Shown: positions 8,048 to 18,400 of the stretch, piece after piece | Numbering within the stretch: the first letter of the stretch is position 1 | How the letters are laid out: each line of letters begins with the position of its first letter | Assembly (NCBI GenBank): GCA_964514655.1 | Contig: CAZEQY010000009.1 | Span: 42,155 to 106,154 of the forward strand | From: SZAS-7 sp964514655 | GTDB lineage: Bacteria; Chlamydiota; Chlamydiia; Chlamydiales; FEN-1388 | Length of the DNA: 64,000 bases | Reading direction: 5' to 3' | Notes under the pieces: model-generated | Told to the model about the DNA's origin: nothing | The model's input: the letters and a program-made list of their open reading frames with translations, nothing else | Databases searched by the model: none | Translations under genes and position numbers: made by a program

Positions 8048-8440
8048 ATGTCTGTATCAGGTAATTTTAACATGAATCCACTTGGAAACATGAATCAGGA
8101 AAAATCAATTGGCACGATGACTAAACAGGAAATCGTAACTAAATACAATACCACGAACGATCTTACTGGTAAAACACAAATCGTGAAAGATCTCTGTAGG
8201 CATGCAGGAGAAAAGGGTGATACAAAAGAGGCCCGTGATTTATTTATGATAGCTGCATGTCTGACTCTTGATACGTCATCGAATCAGTCTTCACGCACCT
8301 TTTTGCATAATGCTTTATTTGAAATGGCGGGAGGAAATAAAGAAACATTTGATAAATTTCATGGCGCAATTACTGCAGCAAGAGCTATGCAAAGTTTCGA
8401 CTCCAGCTACGCAGCAACTCTGCAGGAATATATTAAGTAG
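8048..8440 (+). CDS. Hypothetical protein, 130 residues
   Basis: A soluble protein beginning with an Asn/Met-rich stretch (MSVSGNFNMNPLGNMNQEK), followed by a helical region that looks like one or two TPR/Sel1-like helices (GDTKEARDLFMIAACLT) and an alanine-rich end. There is an AAGGGTGAG-type ribosome site. The stop codon lies 2 nt before the left arm of a 92-bp palindromic element, so the element abuts or has trimmed the gene's end. Family not recognised. Confidence 0.55.
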   Translation: MSVSGNFNMNPLGNMNQEKSIGTMTKQEIVTKYNTTNDLTGKTQIVKDLCRHAGEKGDTKEARDLFMIAACLTLDTSSNQSSRTFLHNALFEMAGGNKETFDKFHGAITAARAMQSFDSSYAATLQEYIK

Positions 8441-8442
8441 CG

Positions 8443-8534
8443 AACGCGGGGTCAGGCCTGGCATTCGGGCATTTGTTGCTTTATTCCTATCTTAAATGCC
8501 CGAAATGCCCGAATGCCAGGCCTGACCCCGCGTT
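8443..8534. repeat. 92-bp palindromic element with perfect 31-bp arms
   Basis: Bases 8443-8473 and 8504-8534 are perfect 31-bp inverted repeats with a 30-nt loop. Both arms carry GGGTCAGGCCTGG near the outer end and CATTCGGGCATT inside; part of the inner word is repeated again in the loop. It lies between two convergent genes. The minus-strand gene's stop codon (8487-8489) falls inside the loop, so the element supplies that protein's last residues. The outer motif GGGTCAG-x-CCTGG recurs in the element at 44994-45268. It looks like a non-autonomous mobile or REP-like repeat; it would also work as a bidirectional terminator. Confidence 0.85.
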
Positions 8535-10556
8535 TTGGAAGGCGGCGTTGAGGATGTTGTTTTTGAGGAGTAGGAATGAGGGGGTGATGATGGAGTTTGG
8601 TGGGGCTTGGACTGTGTCGTCAGATAGGGCATTGTAGAAGGCCTTGTAGTCTGCGACGAGGTCGGTAAAGAGGGCTTTTAATTCGGCGACTTCCTTGGGA
8701 AAGCGGCTATATTTTTCGAGCACCTTGTCAACATCCTGTACTTCAAGAACGCTGAGGTGAAAAAGGGCAAGATCGGACTTTTCCTGGGCTCTTGTTCGGT
8801 AGTTTTCTAGGCCCTGTTTCAAGTTTTTCATATTTTGTTTAAAGAGCGTTTGCATTTCGGCGATAACTTCAGGCTTAACGATATAGCTAATTGCATCGCG
8901 AAGTGAAGTAAAGGGCACTTCTCTTTTGTTCCACGGTAGCGCTAAGCGATGAAAGACATCTAATGGGTCTAGTAGATCCGTCACAAGCATCAGGCCAACG
9001 ATATAGCGGTAGTGATTTCGTAAGTGCTCTGCAAGATAGCTTAGGCGGTTTGTGGGAATCTCTTTTGCCGGCAGGCGGTAGCCAGAAAGATGCATCATGG
9101 GGGCTCGAAGGTCAAAGCTATACTCCTTCATCGCCGTAAGATAGGCTTCTTCTTGACCAAGAGGAACATTAAGACAAAGCTTTGGCTTTGTTAAAAGCCC
9201 TGCCATGCCGTGCCTAAAAGGCTCATCCTTCCACTCGTGCTGGAGGAGAATATCAGATGATCGCTCAATCAGGTAGTCGAGGTTAAAGGTCGTCTCTGTA
9301 TAGGTCGTACGCCTACCTTCCATCCAGCCAAAGCGAAAGAAGTACTCATCCTTATGCTCCCAGGCAAATAGAGCGTCGCTAAAGGCTGTTGAATAGGGCA
9401 CATATACATCATCATCTCCCATGTGGATGATATTTGGGCCCATTTTTTCATCAAGCACTACATCTTGAAAGTCCTGTTCAGTGATGTCATCTAGTGACTT
9501 ACGGTAGCCAAGAAGCGGCATAAGCAAAAAGATGGCATTTCGCGCTCCCCCATAGCCAAACTCCCCATTTGGGCCCGTTACAAGGAGCTTTTCAATCCGC
9601 AGCTTCTTTGCAAGCTCTAACACCTTATCAACATCAAGGTGGATAATATTTGGGCTGAGACTTTGGCAGTATGCTGCATTTTTTGCAAAAAGGGGTTTTT
9701 CAGACTGGTCAAACACAAAGATAGGAATGGTATTTTCTATGCCAAATTCTTTGCAAAAGCCCTGTATAGATGCCACAATCGATGGCAGCCATGCAAGCAG
9801 GCTCAAATCTTTACCCATAGTTGGAAGCGCATAGGTAATCTGTTTCATCCCCTCTAGATAGTATTCCGGATGTTTATCAAGTGCTTCGATGTGGCGCCAT
9901 ACAGCCTTGTAAAAATCGCTTGTCTTATCTACATGAGCTAGCTTTTCATCAAGAGCTCTATAGTCATGTAGATCCCACTGCTCTTTTGGCACCTGGTGAT
10001 CATAAAGACCAAAGATAGAACAAAACCGGTCTACAGCCTTATTGCTGCCAGGAAAAAAGGCTGCAACGTGCTTGACCTTTTCTTCATCTTCAACCTTAAA
10101 GCCGGCATACTGGATAATCCTAAATGCCCCCTCGTCAAAGTTCTCTAGACAAAAACGTAGCGCTTCTTTTGTATAAAAGGCCCCAATAGTCTCAACACTT
10201 GCTGTTAAGGCTAGTGTGCGATAGAGGTAACAATAAAGTGTTTCAGAAGAGACTAGATGTTCAAGGGTTAGGTTACGATGCAGGATGTGATACATAAGCT
10301 CGCGTAAAAATGCTTTTTGCTCTACTGCTGGCACCTTTTTCAAAAAAGCAGCAAAGTCAAAGCCGCGTACAAGCTTTGCAAAAAGCTCATTGAGTATAAT
10401 TTCTGCTTTAGCTTGTACTGAGAGGTCATCATATCCCTCTTGCAAAAAGCACTCTTCAACGATATCGCGCAAAAGTCCATAGCTAATCTCATCAATGAGA
10501 TACTCTACAGACAGCCTTTTTGCTACATGCTCGTTCACATAGCCTATAAAGCTCAT
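8487..10556 (-). CDS. Putative GT-A-fold glycosyltransferase, C-terminus from a repeat
   Basis: A 689-residue protein with an N-terminal helical region of about 230 residues. The middle resembles a nucleotide-sugar transferase: YALPTMGKDLSLLAWLPS, IPIFVFDQSE, GYGGARNAIFLL and then GDDDVYVPYS (residues about 380-389), a candidate DxD metal site. This assignment is from pattern only and could be wrong. The ATG overlaps the stop of the SNF2 gene (ATGA), indicating translational coupling. The last 14 or so residues (from AGSGLAFGHF) are encoded by the palindromic element at 8443-8534, so the natural C-terminus has been replaced. Confidence 0.5.
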   Translation of the reverse strand: MSFIGYVNEHVAKRLSVEYLIDEISYGLLRDIVEECFLQEGYDDLSVQAKAEIILNELFAKLVRGFDFAAFLKKVPAVEQKAFLRELMYHILHRNLTLEHLVSSETLYCYLYRTLALTASVETIGAFYTKEALRFCLENFDEGAFRIIQYAGFKVEDEEKVKHVAAFFPGSNKAVDRFCSIFGLYDHQVPKEQWDLHDYRALDEKLAHVDKTSDFYKAVWRHIEALDKHPEYYLEGMKQITYALPTMGKDLSLLAWLPSIVASIQGFCKEFGIENTIPIFVFDQSEKPLFAKNAAYCQSLSPNIIHLDVDKVLELAKKLRIEKLLVTGPNGEFGYGGARNAIFLLMPLLGYRKSLDDITEQDFQDVVLDEKMGPNIIHMGDDDVYVPYSTAFSDALFAWEHKDEYFFRFGWMEGRRTTYTETTFNLDYLIERSSDILLQHEWKDEPFRHGMAGLLTKPKLCLNVPLGQEEAYLTAMKEYSFDLRAPMMHLSGYRLPAKEIPTNRLSYLAEHLRNHYRYIVGLMLVTDLLDPLDVFHRLALPWNKREVPFTSLRDAISYIVKPEVIAEMQTLFKQNMKNLKQGLENYRTRAQEKSDLALFHLSVLEVQDVDKVLEKYSRFPKEVAELKALFTDLVADYKAFYNALSDDTVQAPPNSIITPSFLLLKNNILNAAFQNAGSGLAFGHFGHLR

Positions 10557-13500
10557 AATGTCTCCTCAGGAAAACCCTCGAGTAGCGAAATAATTTCCTT
10601 GCGAGATAGCCGCTTTACAATCTGGTGATCGTCAAAGAACACAACATCTTCTAATAGAGTTGCCTTCCTCGAAATCAAAGCGTCTATGCGCTCTTCGATC
10701 GTATGTTTTGTAAGCAGCTTAAAGACCTGTACGCCGCGGACCTGCCCTATGCGGTGCACGCGGTCTGTTGCCTGATTTTCGCGCGCAGCATTCCACCACC
10801 TATCATAGTGTATTACTATAGATGCGGGCGTTAAGTCAATACCAAGACCAGCAGCCTGGAGTGAGCCCAAAAATATTTTGCAGTTAGGGTCATTATGAAA
10901 ACGCGCAACTTCATCGCCTCGATTTTTTGTCTGGCCTCGAATCTGCGCATAACCTATGCCACTTTTTTTAAGGTAGAGCTCGATGATATCAAGCATCGCC
11001 AAAAACTGCGAAAAAACCACCACCTTCTGCTCACTTTCCATAGCCTCTTCTATAAGCTCCTGAAAGGCTTCCCACTTTCCTGATTCATAAGACTCATAGT
11101 TTGCAACATCTTTTAAATAGGCTGCAGGATGGTTACATACCTGCTTTAGGGCCGATAACACTGCAAAGATGTGCATATAGGGAATGGCGGCACCTTCATC
11201 CTGCAGCTGCCTGATAAGCGGCAAGGCCTGCTGCGAAGAGACTGTCTGGTAAAGGCTTTTTTGCTCGGGAGCAAGCTCTGCGATGTATAGCTCTTCAGTC
11301 TTTTCAGGAAGGTCCGGCAATACATCACGTTTTCTACGTCTCAGCACAAATGGCCTTACAAAGCGCGATAAAAGCTCTTTACGCTTTGGGCTATCGCCTC
11401 GCTCTATAGGCTTCATAAAAAATTCGCGATAGTCTGAATCTTGCGGCATATAGCCAGGCAAGACAAGGTCAAAGAGGGCCTTTAGCTCTCGTAGGTGATT
11501 TTCAATGGGGGTGCCGGTAAGGCCAACCTTTAATGAAGCATGCACCTGCAAAAGGGCGCTATGGATCTGGCTTACATGATTTTTTGCAATTTGTAGCTCA
11601 TCAAAAAAGGCAGCATCAAAATGGAACTTATTAAGCTTATTACTCTCATTTCGCCATATCCCGTAGCTTGTCAGCAACACGTCATAGTCGCCTTCAAAGT
11701 CTTCAAGCGTTCTAGAAAAGCCTGTGTACATCTTTACCTTAAAGCTCGGAAGATACCGTAAAAGCTTATCTTGCCAGTGATAGATCAAGCTTGTGGGGCA
11801 TACGACAAGAAAGAGTGACTTTTCACCATTTTTTTGCTTAAAGCTTTTTACGCCATCCATAAGACCCATTGCCTGGTGAGTCTTTCCAACGCCCATATCA
11901 TCGCATAAAAGCCCTGAAAGGTCATTTTGATACAAAAACCAAAGCCAATCTACGCCATTTTTTTGATACGGCCTAAGATCTGCCTGCAGGGCAGAAAGCT
12001 CAATATCAATATGTGGCTTTTGCACCAAAAGACGCTCTAGTAGCTGCTTAAAAGTCTCTCGCGACTTAATGCCCTTAGTGTCCACATGAATGGTATCATA
12101 GGCAGCTGTTCGCAAAAAGTCTGCAGCGCTAAGGACAACCTTTGTGCGTTCTTTAACGGTGTCAAGCCACTTAAAGCGATCTTCCGATAGGTCTATAACG
12201 CCTGCATCTGTTGGCAAGTAACGCTCTTCACGCTTCTTGGCAAGCACAAGGTCCTTCATGGCTATAGCGCCTTTCTGGCTCTTCCACGACACATCAAGCG
12301 ACCAATCAGAAAGCCTCTCCCCCTTTTTGTCAGAGAGCTCAGTAGGTGCTACAGTTAAGGCTAAAGCATCTGCTGCCTCTAAACGCTCATCTACGATACA
12401 TTCATACTCCGACTTCAGCTTTGGCAAAAGCTGCTCAAAGAAGTCGTTCCAGCTTTTTGGGTCAGATGATGATACCGTGCGACTAAGGTGTGAAGGTCTT
12501 TCATGCGCGTTTAAGCGGTAAAAGCCCTTATTTCGGACAAAGACAAATTCATCATAAAAAAACGAAAGGCCCGCATCTTTTTTTTGCTTCCAGACATATT
12601 CTGGCAGTATTTCAATAACCCCTTTCTTTTTGAGCATGATGCGAAGACCAACGCTCTTTATAGGAGACTCTTCTGCAAAAAACCCCGGCACTGCCTGTAG
12701 AAGTTCAAGGTGATGGCGTATATACTCGGCAACAAGGTAGCTTTGTATCTGCCTTCCAAAAGGAAGTGGCGGGTTATCTTCAGTAAAATTTTTTACGTAA
12801 AAGCCATCTTGCTCTACATAGAGCCAGTCGCCAAGCTCAAGACACTTCTTTGTTGCAGGCAGCTTTTGCAAGACGGAACGAAAGGTAAGATTGCCGCTAC
12901 CATCTATCTCATATAACACCTGCTCTTCAAGCTTTGCTACGTGCACGCTAAAACCAGGAAACTGGCTAAGCCACAGGCGATGCATCATAAGAAATGAAGA
13001 TAGCTCTTCTTGAGGCACTATTGTTACAATACTATCGAATTTACGAGAAGCAAGGCGTATAAATTTGCCGCTAGAGTAGACCCAATCTCCCCATACGTGG
13101 GCATGAGCTAGGTCGTGAGGCTTTTTAAGATAGGCCTCAATGTGCAGCTTTGCCTTTTTGCCAAAGTAGATGGCATAGTGCACCTCTTGGGGCTCTTCGA
13201 TGATTGGGTGGGATAGATACTTTTTAAGGACTGGCAGTGACTCATCAAAGAGTTTAAGAACCTCTACCCGTTCTTTTTTGACGATCTCTTCTTTTGGCTT
13301 ATGCGTAAGCGAAATAAAGCCCCGCTTTGGCAGGTAGCGCCATGGACCGTAGGCAATGCCCTCTTTTTTCGCTGGAGGATCTTGCGCCTCTAGATGCACG
13401 ATAAAGGCACCCTCTTTTTCATCAAAGGCAACCTTTGCTATTTGGCCACTCTCATCAAGCAAGCGAAGGTTAGCGTCTACCGTATTAAGTGTGCAAACAA

Positions 13501-14203
13501 GTGTGAGCATATCTACATGCGCTATAATGCGTAGATCCTTACAGGCTATTTCTACTTCGCTCGGAATAGTATCTACCGGGCTAAAAGTCACCTTGACGGC
13601 ATCTTGTTCAAAGAGCCACTTAGCGATATCTGAAAGAAAGGAAAGCTCATAGCGAAGTCGAAGTGTAGGCCTTCCCGTACGATAGCGCTCTAAATCAGCT
13701 TCTGATAGATTCGAGAATTTGATTGAAGTCTCTTCTGTCTCTTCAGGTTTTGCAGAGAGAAGCTCTTTAAAAGCACTATATGCCTGGCCCTTACCCTCTA
13801 CTTTAAAGAGGAGCTTACCATCCTCTGATGTAACCTCAAGGCCATTTTTTGTGTTAAGCACTTTTGGCTTTTGGGTGGCAAGAGCTTCTTGCATCTGCAA
13901 AAAGAGCGCATGCCAAAAACTTGCCTCAAAGCGCTCGTGATCAGGTTTATTATATTTACGATAGACATAGAAGCAGGCTGCAGCCATATGCTGGCAGGCG
14001 CCCTTTTCGCTAGATTCTTCGCAGCTACAAAAAAGGTCTTTAATTAGCCCCTTCTCATCAAACTGCAAAAAGACCCAGAGCGGATTTGTAAGCTCAGGGT
14101 CTTCTACTTCTATCTGATAGGTGGGACCTGAAAACACAAGTCCCTTTATATTGAGCCTCCCGCAAGAGGCTCTATATGGTTCAAGAAAATCTGGAAGGTT
14201 CAT
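10553..14203 (-). CDS. SNF2/SWI2 family ATPase with N-terminal SWIM zinc finger
   Basis: 1216 residues. A SWIM zinc-binding motif, CxCx8CxH (C59, C61, C70, H72), lies near the N-terminus. A long middle region follows, and the SNF2 motor occupies the C-terminal third. Visible motor motifs: Walker A DDMGVGKT, FFDELQIAKN (DELQ in place of DEAH), GLTGTPIEN, VVVFSQFLAML, GSLQAAGLGIDLT, and ENQATDRVHRIGQ. Proteins of this layout are widespread in chlamydiae and are thought to move on DNA or remodel protein-DNA complexes. The start codon shares one base with the ald stop (TAATG), and its stop overlaps the glycosyltransferase-like start, so the three genes form a coupled set. Confidence 0.93.
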   Translation of the reverse strand: MNLPDFLEPYRASCGRLNIKGLVFSGPTYQIEVEDPELTNPLWVFLQFDEKGLIKDLFCSCEESSEKGACQHMAAACFYVYRKYNKPDHERFEASFWHALFLQMQEALATQKPKVLNTKNGLEVTSEDGKLLFKVEGKGQAYSAFKELLSAKPEETEETSIKFSNLSEADLERYRTGRPTLRLRYELSFLSDIAKWLFEQDAVKVTFSPVDTIPSEVEIACKDLRIIAHVDMLTLVCTLNTVDANLRLLDESGQIAKVAFDEKEGAFIVHLEAQDPPAKKEGIAYGPWRYLPKRGFISLTHKPKEEIVKKERVEVLKLFDESLPVLKKYLSHPIIEEPQEVHYAIYFGKKAKLHIEAYLKKPHDLAHAHVWGDWVYSSGKFIRLASRKFDSIVTIVPQEELSSFLMMHRLWLSQFPGFSVHVAKLEEQVLYEIDGSGNLTFRSVLQKLPATKKCLELGDWLYVEQDGFYVKNFTEDNPPLPFGRQIQSYLVAEYIRHHLELLQAVPGFFAEESPIKSVGLRIMLKKKGVIEILPEYVWKQKKDAGLSFFYDEFVFVRNKGFYRLNAHERPSHLSRTVSSSDPKSWNDFFEQLLPKLKSEYECIVDERLEAADALALTVAPTELSDKKGERLSDWSLDVSWKSQKGAIAMKDLVLAKKREERYLPTDAGVIDLSEDRFKWLDTVKERTKVVLSAADFLRTAAYDTIHVDTKGIKSRETFKQLLERLLVQKPHIDIELSALQADLRPYQKNGVDWLWFLYQNDLSGLLCDDMGVGKTHQAMGLMDGVKSFKQKNGEKSLFLVVCPTSLIYHWQDKLLRYLPSFKVKMYTGFSRTLEDFEGDYDVLLTSYGIWRNESNKLNKFHFDAAFFDELQIAKNHVSQIHSALLQVHASLKVGLTGTPIENHLRELKALFDLVLPGYMPQDSDYREFFMKPIERGDSPKRKELLSRFVRPFVLRRRKRDVLPDLPEKTEELYIAELAPEQKSLYQTVSSQQALPLIRQLQDEGAAIPYMHIFAVLSALKQVCNHPAAYLKDVANYESYESGKWEAFQELIEEAMESEQKVVVFSQFLAMLDIIELYLKKSGIGYAQIRGQTKNRGDEVARFHNDPNCKIFLGSLQAAGLGIDLTPASIVIHYDRWWNAARENQATDRVHRIGQVRGVQVFKLLTKHTIEERIDALISRKATLLEDVVFFDDHQIVKRLSRKEIISLLEGFPEETL

Positions 14204-15336
14204 TAGTTAAGAAACTCATCAGCCGGATGATACTCTAAACCAAGATCATGAGCAACATCAGGATGCGTCACCTTGCCAAGGCAGACATTAAGGCCATTTT
14301 TAAGACCTTTATCTTCTTTTAACGCCTGCTTGTAGCCTTTATTGGCGATCTTTAGCGCATAGCTCATCGTAGCGTTGGTAAGCGCTTCTGTCGAAGTTCT
14401 TGCGCAAGCGCCCGGCATATTCGGTACGCAGTAGTGTAAGACACCATCGATAACATACGTTGGCTCTGAGTGCGATGTTGCCTTTGATGTTTCGCAGCAT
14501 CCACCTTGGTCAATAGCTACGTCCACAATCACAGTACCTGGGCTCATAATCTTAAGGTGTTCTTTCTTGATAAGCTTTGGAGCAAGCTTTCCTGGGATTA
14601 ATACGGCGCCGACAACGAGGTCAGCTTGTCTTAAGCACTCTTCGAGTGTGCTTGGAGATGAGTAGCGCGTCTTTAAGCGTGGACCATAGAGGGCATCTAG
14701 CGCACGAAGACGGCTTAAGTTTGTATCAAGCACAGTAACATCAGCACCAAGACCAAGCGCCATACGGGCAGATTCTGTACCAACAACGCCGCCGCCAACA
14801 ACGACAACCTTACCCTGGCTTACACCTGCAACGCCGCCCAGCAATACGCCTTTTCCGCCATTTGCAATCTGCAGAGCGGTAGCTCCTGCCTGGATAGCAA
14901 TACGGCCTGCAATTTCACTCATAGGAGTAAGTAAAGGCAGCCTTCCTTCATTATCTGTCACTGTTTCATAGGCAATGCCAATCACTTTGCGCTCTAAAAG
15001 AGCTTGAGTCTGTACGGGATCTGGAGCAAGGTGAAGGTAGGTAAAGAGAATTTGACCTTCACGAAGAAGTGGATATTCAGCAGCTTGAGGCTCTTTAACC
15101 TTAATAATCATGTCAGCTTTGCCATAAACTTCTTGAGGAGTTTTTACAATCTCTGCGCCGGCCTTTTTATAGAGATCATCAGTAAATCCGATCTTTGCAC
15201 CCGCCATTGTTTCAACAAGAACCTTATGTCCTGACTGAACAAGAGCATGCACTACCGCAGGTGTAGCACCTACGCGATATTCATGATTTTTTGTTTCTTT
15301 AGGTATACCAACAATGATTGATTGCCTCTCTGACAT
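14203..15336 (-). CDS. ald: Alanine dehydrogenase
   Basis: Catalyses NAD-dependent interconversion of alanine with pyruvate and ammonia. 377 residues, the normal family length. Motifs: N-terminal GIPKETKNHEYRV, substrate-site KVKEP and LHLA (Lys and His of the active site), Rossmann GGGVVGTESARMALGLGA with DTN after it, and the C-terminal VPNMPGACARTST. AAGGAG lies 6 nt before the ATG. An extended -10 (TGCTATACT) sits about 35 nt upstream. First gene of the ald - SNF2 - glycosyltransferase set. With the glutamate dehydrogenase further on, it suggests use of amino acids as carbon sources. Confidence 0.97.
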   Translation of the reverse strand: MSERQSIIVGIPKETKNHEYRVGATPAVVHALVQSGHKVLVETMAGAKIGFTDDLYKKAGAEIVKTPQEVYGKADMIIKVKEPQAAEYPLLREGQILFTYLHLAPDPVQTQALLERKVIGIAYETVTDNEGRLPLLTPMSEIAGRIAIQAGATALQIANGGKGVLLGGVAGVSQGKVVVVGGGVVGTESARMALGLGADVTVLDTNLSRLRALDALYGPRLKTRYSSPSTLEECLRQADLVVGAVLIPGKLAPKLIKKEHLKIMSPGTVIVDVAIDQGGCCETSKATSHSEPTYVIDGVLHYCVPNMPGACARTSTEALTNATMSYALKIANKGYKQALKEDKGLKNGLNVCLGKVTHPDVAHDLGLEYHPADEFLN

Positions 15337-15370
15337 ATATTGCTCCTTAAAAAATAATGTTTATGACTAG

Positions 15371-15379
15371 AGTATAGCA
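15371..15379 (-). promoter_or_regulatory. Extended -10 promoter of ald
   Basis: The minus strand reads TGCTATACT, an extended -10 (TGn + TATACT), in the 69-nt gap between smc and ald. No good -35 is present at 17 nt, as expected for extended -10 promoters. Confidence 0.5.
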
Positions 15380-15405
15380 CATTAAATAATTTTTATCTAG
15401 TAAAA

Positions 15406-18400
15406 TTAATGTAAAACTTCACAGTAGCCGGCCGGGCTCTCACGGCGGCGGAAGTCTAATGCGATGATTTGCGATACACCCTTCTCAGCCATGGAGACAC
15501 CAATCAACGTATCAGCAATCTGCATGGTTTTTTTATTGTGGGTGATGAGCAAGAACTGCGTGCGGTCACAAAAGTGCTTCAATAAGTTGCCAAGGCGCTC
15601 AACGTTTGTTTCATCAAGCGGAGCATCCACTTCGTCAAGGATGCAAAATGGGCTTGGACGAACGTCAAAGCAGGCAAAAAGAAGCGCTAAAGCTGTAAGG
15701 GTCTTTTCACCGCCGGAAAGTAGCTGCATAGAGCGCATCTGCTTGCCGGGAGGCTTTGCCATAATATCAACGCCGGCACCCTCATCACACAAGACAAGAT
15801 CAGCTTCCCCACCCTGAAAGAGTGTTTGGAAGTGCTTTTTGAAGGCAACTTTTACCTCTTCAAAGGTTTTGCTAAAGGCTTTTGTACTTTCTTTTTCTAA
15901 CTCGCCTACTATTTCGATAAGCTCGCGCTCTGCCTGCTCAAGGTCTTTTAGCTGGCTAACTAAAAGTGCGTGTCTCTCACATGCGGCTTCATGCTCTTCT
16001 ACGGCAAGTAAGTTGACATTTCGCAGCCTTTCCACAGCATTCTTGAGACGAACAACATCTTCTTCTTTTGGAGTCTCCCCAGTATAACTTGCAACAAAGT
16101 CCTTATACCCATCGGGCGGCGGCTGCCTAAGCGCAGTATCATAGCTTATTAGCTGCTCTTGGATGTGTTCTAGGTCTGCCTGCTCACTAGAGCTTGCCTT
16201 GATGAAGGCCTCTTTTTTAGCCTGTATGTCTTCTAGCTGCTGATCGATTGCTTTTGTTTCAAGCTCTAAGGCATTTTGAGTCTCTTTTTGGCGAACAAGG
16301 GCCTCTTTTAGCTTTTGTAGCTCTTCTTGTCTTTGCTCTAGCTGGCTCGCGGTATCTTTCTTTTTACCATCTAAAGATGCGCGCTCTTGCTTAATGGTCT
16401 TTTGGAGCTTTTCTTCCTGTTCAAGGCGGCTTGTAAGCTCTTTTCTTTGTACGGCAAGTAACTCTAGCTGATGGCGATCTTTCTCAACAGCTTTTAGGCA
16501 GTCTTCGTGCCTAAAAAAGGCTTTTTGCTTGCGCTCATTTACTGTAGAGCTTTGGCTGCGAATGCCGGCAGCTTTCTTTTCGCATGCTGCAAACTCGAGC
16601 TCTAGCTGCTCTAAATCCTTTTTAGCCTGCTGTAGCTCTTTATCTTTTGTTGCAAGCTGCTCCTTAAGCTTTGTTGTAAGCTCATTGAGGTTTGCCATGT
16701 CAGAGTCTTGGCGCAAGACATCGCGGTCTATCTCTTCGCACTTTTTGCTGCTTGCCTGCAGTTGAAAGTTGATGGAGACAACCTGCATATCCTGCTTTCG
16801 CATCTCTTGCTCTTGTCTTTGGAGGTCTTGCTGGAGCTTTTGTCTTGTAGCGTCTAAAGCTTTACATTTCTCTTCGATTTCAGAAAACACCTGTGATAGT
16901 GAATCGATGCTTTCTTGCAGACTTTTAATTTCTTTAGAGCGAGAAAAGAGGTTTTCGCCTTTTGCCTTTGCGGCGTGCAGCACCCCAAAGCCATCTATAT
17001 AGTACTTATTCTCAAGCCACGTTTCGCCTGTAATCTTTTGTAAAAAGTGGCTCTTAAGGTCTTTTGCTTCTTTTACACCAATCATCTCAAGGCATACAAA
17101 AGAAGCATCCTGGCTCTTTTGCTGTTCTGATATTGATAAGGCAAGCTGTAGATCTTCTTTTGTAGCAACGAGCAAGCAGCCATCATATAGACGGCCAAGA
17201 AGCTCGTGATCTAGCGTTACAGCATCAGCTAAAGGCACTATTTTGCCATATAGTAAAGACGCCGGCTTTTTAGCTTCTTGTAAAAGGGCTTTAGCACCCC
17301 CTGTATAGCCTTCCATGTGATCGGCAAGCTGTGATAGCGCTTTACAACGAGCACTTTTTTCATACAGCTCTTGCTTAATCTTGGTGCCGCGCTCTCGTTG
17401 TTCATCTAGCTGGCGCGTGATGTCTTTAAGGGTTGCAGCCTGCTCTTGAAGCTCACTTTTTCTTTTTTCTACAGCTTGAACCGCTTCATTTAGCTCTTGC
17501 TTTTTGGCTTCAGCTTCTTTTAGAGCTTCTTTTTTCTGTGTCTCGAATTTTTCTTTTTGCTGGAGGCGCTCTTTTACCTTTTCTTGAGCAACTTCTTCTG
17601 CAAGCTGGCTTTTTTTAAGGTCAGATTCACATGCCTGCATGCGGCTTTGAAGCGAAAAGCGCTTAGAGTAAAAGTCCTTGAGGCTATTTTCTAGCTCTTC
17701 TTGCTCTTGATGGACTTTTTGCCATTCTGCAAATGTAGTTTCTTTTTGCTCTTTATAGCCGCTAAGCTCTTGCTCCTTCTTTGCAAGTTCCTTTTCGAGC
17801 TGCTCTTTTTGACTCGTGAGGCTCTTTATGCGCTCTTCAAAAGTTGAAAGCTGGGAGGTAGATTCTTTTTCTTGGCTTGAAAGCGTGTTCTTTTTTTCTT
17901 CGCAAAAGTCGATGTCTTTTTTTATTGCCTGGATAGATCTTTCAAGGGCGTGTTCTGCATCCACAAGCTCGCTATAAGCTTTTTGACACTCTTTTAGGGC
18001 CTCTTTTTTCTTTTGCTGTTCTAGCTTTAGCTTGGCATCTTTATCTTGGGCATTTTTAAGTTGGTCGCTAGATGCTTTTGCCTGCGCTGATAGCCTTTGA
18101 GATGCTTTTTTGCATTCATCAAATCGGCTTTCTGTGAGCATGCGCTCAAAGCAAGCAAGCTTGAGCCTCTGCTCCTGAAAGCGCTTTGCCTCTATAGCTT
18201 GCTTTTCAAGCGTCTTCATCTGGGCTTCTACTTCTTGCGTGATGTCTTTTGCGCGAGAGACGTTTGCTTTTGCAAGTTCAAGTTTGCGCTCACTTTCTTT
18301 TCGCTTTATAAGAAAGTGGGAGATGCCGGCTACTTCTTCAAACAGTACGCGCCTATCGTGGGGGCTTTGGCTGATGATTTCAGACACCTTGCCCTGGCCA

